Assembly: GCA_018662715.1 (NCBI GenBank)
Contig: JABJFP010000158.1
Coordinates: 1-8,226 of the forward strand
Reading direction: 5' to 3'
DNA: 8,226 bases
Source of the DNA: Methanobacteriota archaeon
GTDB lineage: Archaea > Thermoplasmatota > Poseidoniia > Poseidoniales > Poseidoniaceae
In this document: positions 7,721-8,226 of the stretch, in pieces
Layout: each line of letters starts with the position of its first letter
How positions within the stretch are numbered: position 1 is the first letter of the stretch
Translations under genes and position numbers: made by a program
The notes under the pieces: generated by a model
Told to the model about the DNA's origin: nothing
Databases searched by the model: none
What the model saw: the letters and a program-made list of their open reading frames with translations, nothing else

Positions 7721-7750
7721 ACCGTTGCTCTAGCACAGGCATGAACCGTT
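7718..7750 (+). repeat. Nine-base direct repeat flanking the rpiA-tRNA spacer
   Basis: TGAACCGTT occurs at 7718-7726, spanning the rpiA stop codon, and again at 7742-7750, running into the TATA-like box of tRNA-Lys. The copies are 24 bp apart start to start. The repeat may be chance or the trace of a small duplication; it shows no inverted symmetry suggesting an operator. Confidence 0.4.
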
Positions 7751-7755
7751 AAATA
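7749..7755 (+). promoter_or_regulatory. TATA box (box A) for tRNA-Lys
   Basis: TTAAATA lies 22-28 nt upstream of the mature 5' end of the tRNA at 7777, the expected position of an archaeal box A when transcription begins at or just before the tRNA. It is the best consensus match of the promoter candidates in this window and indicates that the tRNA is transcribed independently of rpiA. Confidence 0.65.
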
Positions 7756-7776
7756 GGCGTGGCGGAAGGCCGGAGT

Positions 7777-7850
7777 GGGCCTGTAGCTTAGTCAGGTAGA
7801 GCGATGGACTCTTAATCCATCGGCCGCGGGTTCGAACCCCGTCAGGCCCG
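7777..7850 (+). tRNA. tRNA-Lys (anticodon CTT)
   Basis: A full cloverleaf can be drawn without an intron. The acceptor stem pairs GGGCCTG (7777-7783) with CAGGCCC (7843-7849), followed by discriminator G at 7850. The D arm pairs GCTT with GAGC (one G-T pair) around AGTCAGGTA. The anticodon stem ATGGA/TCCAT encloses CT-CTT-AA, giving anticodon CTT, which reads AAG lysine codons. The T arm has loop TTCGAAC with stem GCGGG/CCCGT. The 3' CCA is encoded at 7851-7853. The gene has its own TATA box upstream and meets the minus-strand protease gene tail to tail, with only six bases between CCA and that gene's stop. Confidence 0.97.
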
Positions 7851-7859
7851 CCATTCAAA

Positions 7860-8159
7860 TTAGCACTGGACGAGGCAACCTACAATTGCTGAGCGATGGA
7901 CTGAGCCAAAGTTATGAGAATCTTCCGAACCAAGAGGGTCGGGTTGATCACCGACCAAGAATAAACGACCACTGGATTCAACACTGTTGATTCGCTTTAC
8001 GACGAGGACATCCTTCTTGAGTGGGTGTTGCGCTAAGACAACCATTCCCACTTCGAGATGAGTGCGGTCGTCAACAGGTGCAAAAGTGAGAAAGTCACCA
8101 TCGTGGAAGGTAGGCCACATGCTGTCGCCTTTGATGCGAACCTGAAACGGTTCGGACAT
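7860..8159 (-). CDS. Small soluble S26/S24-like Ser/Lys peptidase, probably nickel-superoxide-dismutase maturation protease (SodX-like)
   Basis: This 99-residue protein has the signal-peptidase/LexA-like catalytic fold. GDSMWPTFHDGD (11-22) carries the nucleophile S13, and VVKRI carries the general base K55. The third box, VGDQPDPLGSEDSHNFGSV (69-87), matches the GDNPxxSxDSRxFG region shared by type I signal peptidases and Ni-SOD maturation proteases. There is no membrane anchor and no DNA-binding domain, so it is neither a conventional signal peptidase nor LexA, and its size fits SodX, which trims the Ni-SOD N-terminus to expose the nickel-binding histidine. Glutamine replaces the usual asparagine of GDN, and histidine the usual arginine of DSR. 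GAGGG six bases before the ATG could be a ribosome-binding site. No AT-rich box lies 25-30 nt upstream, unlike the neighbouring genes, so it is probably co-transcribed with a gene beyond the right edge. The family is secure; the SodX role is inferred and depends on that neighbour. Confidence 0.8.
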   Translation of the reverse strand: MSEPFQVRIKGDSMWPTFHDGDFLTFAPVDDRTHLEVGMVVLAQHPLKKDVLVVKRINSVESSGRLFLVGDQPDPLGSEDSHNFGSVHRSAIVGCLVQC

Positions 8160-8165
8160 GATTCG

Positions 8166-8170
8166 CCCTC
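8166..8170 (-). promoter_or_regulatory. Shine-Dalgarno-like site of the SodX-like gene
   Basis: GAGGG on the minus strand is separated from ATG 8159 by six bases, a suitable spacing. The other two protein genes whose starts are visible here lack such a site and look leaderless, so this one is probably translated as an internal gene of an operon. Confidence 0.4.
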
Positions 8171-8226
8171 AGGAAGCTCGAATCCAGGGCACTTCTCGGC
8201 CCTTGACTGACCAAAACATGTTGTGA
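8169..8226 (-). CDS. Possible C-terminal tail of an upstream gene (partial; candidate Ni-SOD)
   Basis: Reading leftward from the right edge, one frame encodes HNMFWSVKGREVPWIRAS and ends at TGA 8169-8171, leaving nine bases before the protease ATG. The close spacing suggests an operon. The FWxxK pattern near the end recalls the IFWETK/IFWATK C-terminus of nickel superoxide dismutases, which are commonly encoded next to their maturation protease. However, all three minus-strand frames are open over these 67 bases, so that this frame is coding at all is not proven. Both its coding status and its identity are inference. Confidence 0.3.
   Translation of the reverse strand, partial: HNMFWSVKGREVPWIRAS

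Noticed and set aside
8186..8203. AGGGC/GCCCT inverted repeat with an 8-nt loop upstream of the SodX-like gene
   Set aside because: A five-base stem is expected by chance, it has no T-run after it, and it probably lies in the coding end of an upstream gene.
1..8226. CRISPR arrays, insertion sequences, phage genes, att sites at the tRNA
   Set aside because: No regularly spaced repeats, transposase or integrase motifs were seen, and no second copy of the tRNA-Lys 3' end appears in the window.

Overview
The window looks archaeal and most resembles a marine planktonic euryarchaeon of the Poseidoniales (Marine Group II) type. The reasons are a directly readable RNase P RNA, a TATA-like box about 22-30 nt upstream of a tRNA and of two probable leaderless mRNAs, an archaeal-style RND exporter, and a very large secreted protein held by a single C-terminal membrane anchor. 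The lineage is an inference from gene content; nothing here proves it.

Layout. (1) Bases 1-1342, plus strand: the C-terminal half of an RND/MMPL-family membrane transporter, cut by the left edge. (2) Bases 1343-1883 hold no protein gene. Within them, at about 1528-1832 on the minus strand, is a complete RNase P RNA gene (rnpB). The universally conserved segments and helices P1, P2, P3 and P4 with its bulged U can all be traced. (3) Bases 1884-6923, minus strand: one giant gene for a 1679-residue secreted protein with a signal peptide, a MAM/jelly-roll-like N-terminal region, an Asp-box, repeated about 126-residue beta modules, an EF-hand-like calcium loop, a CARDB-like domain, and a C-terminal membrane helix with a Pro-rich cytoplasmic tail. 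(4) Bases 6924-7024: a 101-bp divergent promoter region. (5) Bases 7025-7720, plus strand: rpiA, ribose-5-phosphate isomerase A, with all key active-site residues. (6) Bases 7777-7853, plus strand: tRNA-Lys(CTT) with encoded CCA and its own TATA box. (7) Bases 7860-8159, minus strand: a small soluble S26/S24-type Ser/Lys protease resembling the nickel-superoxide-dismutase maturation protease (SodX). A possible tail of an upstream gene follows at 8169-8226.

The genes do not form one pathway. They are housekeeping units (rnpB, rpiA, tRNA-Lys) interleaved with two envelope genes (the RND pump and the giant surface protein) and a probable metalloenzyme-maturation gene at the right edge. There are no transposases, CRISPR arrays, phage genes or integration signs. 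I do not see a convincing undescribed multi-gene system. The points most worth checking are the RNase P RNA in an otherwise empty gap, the architecture of the giant surface protein, and the predicted sodN-sodX pair running off the right edge.
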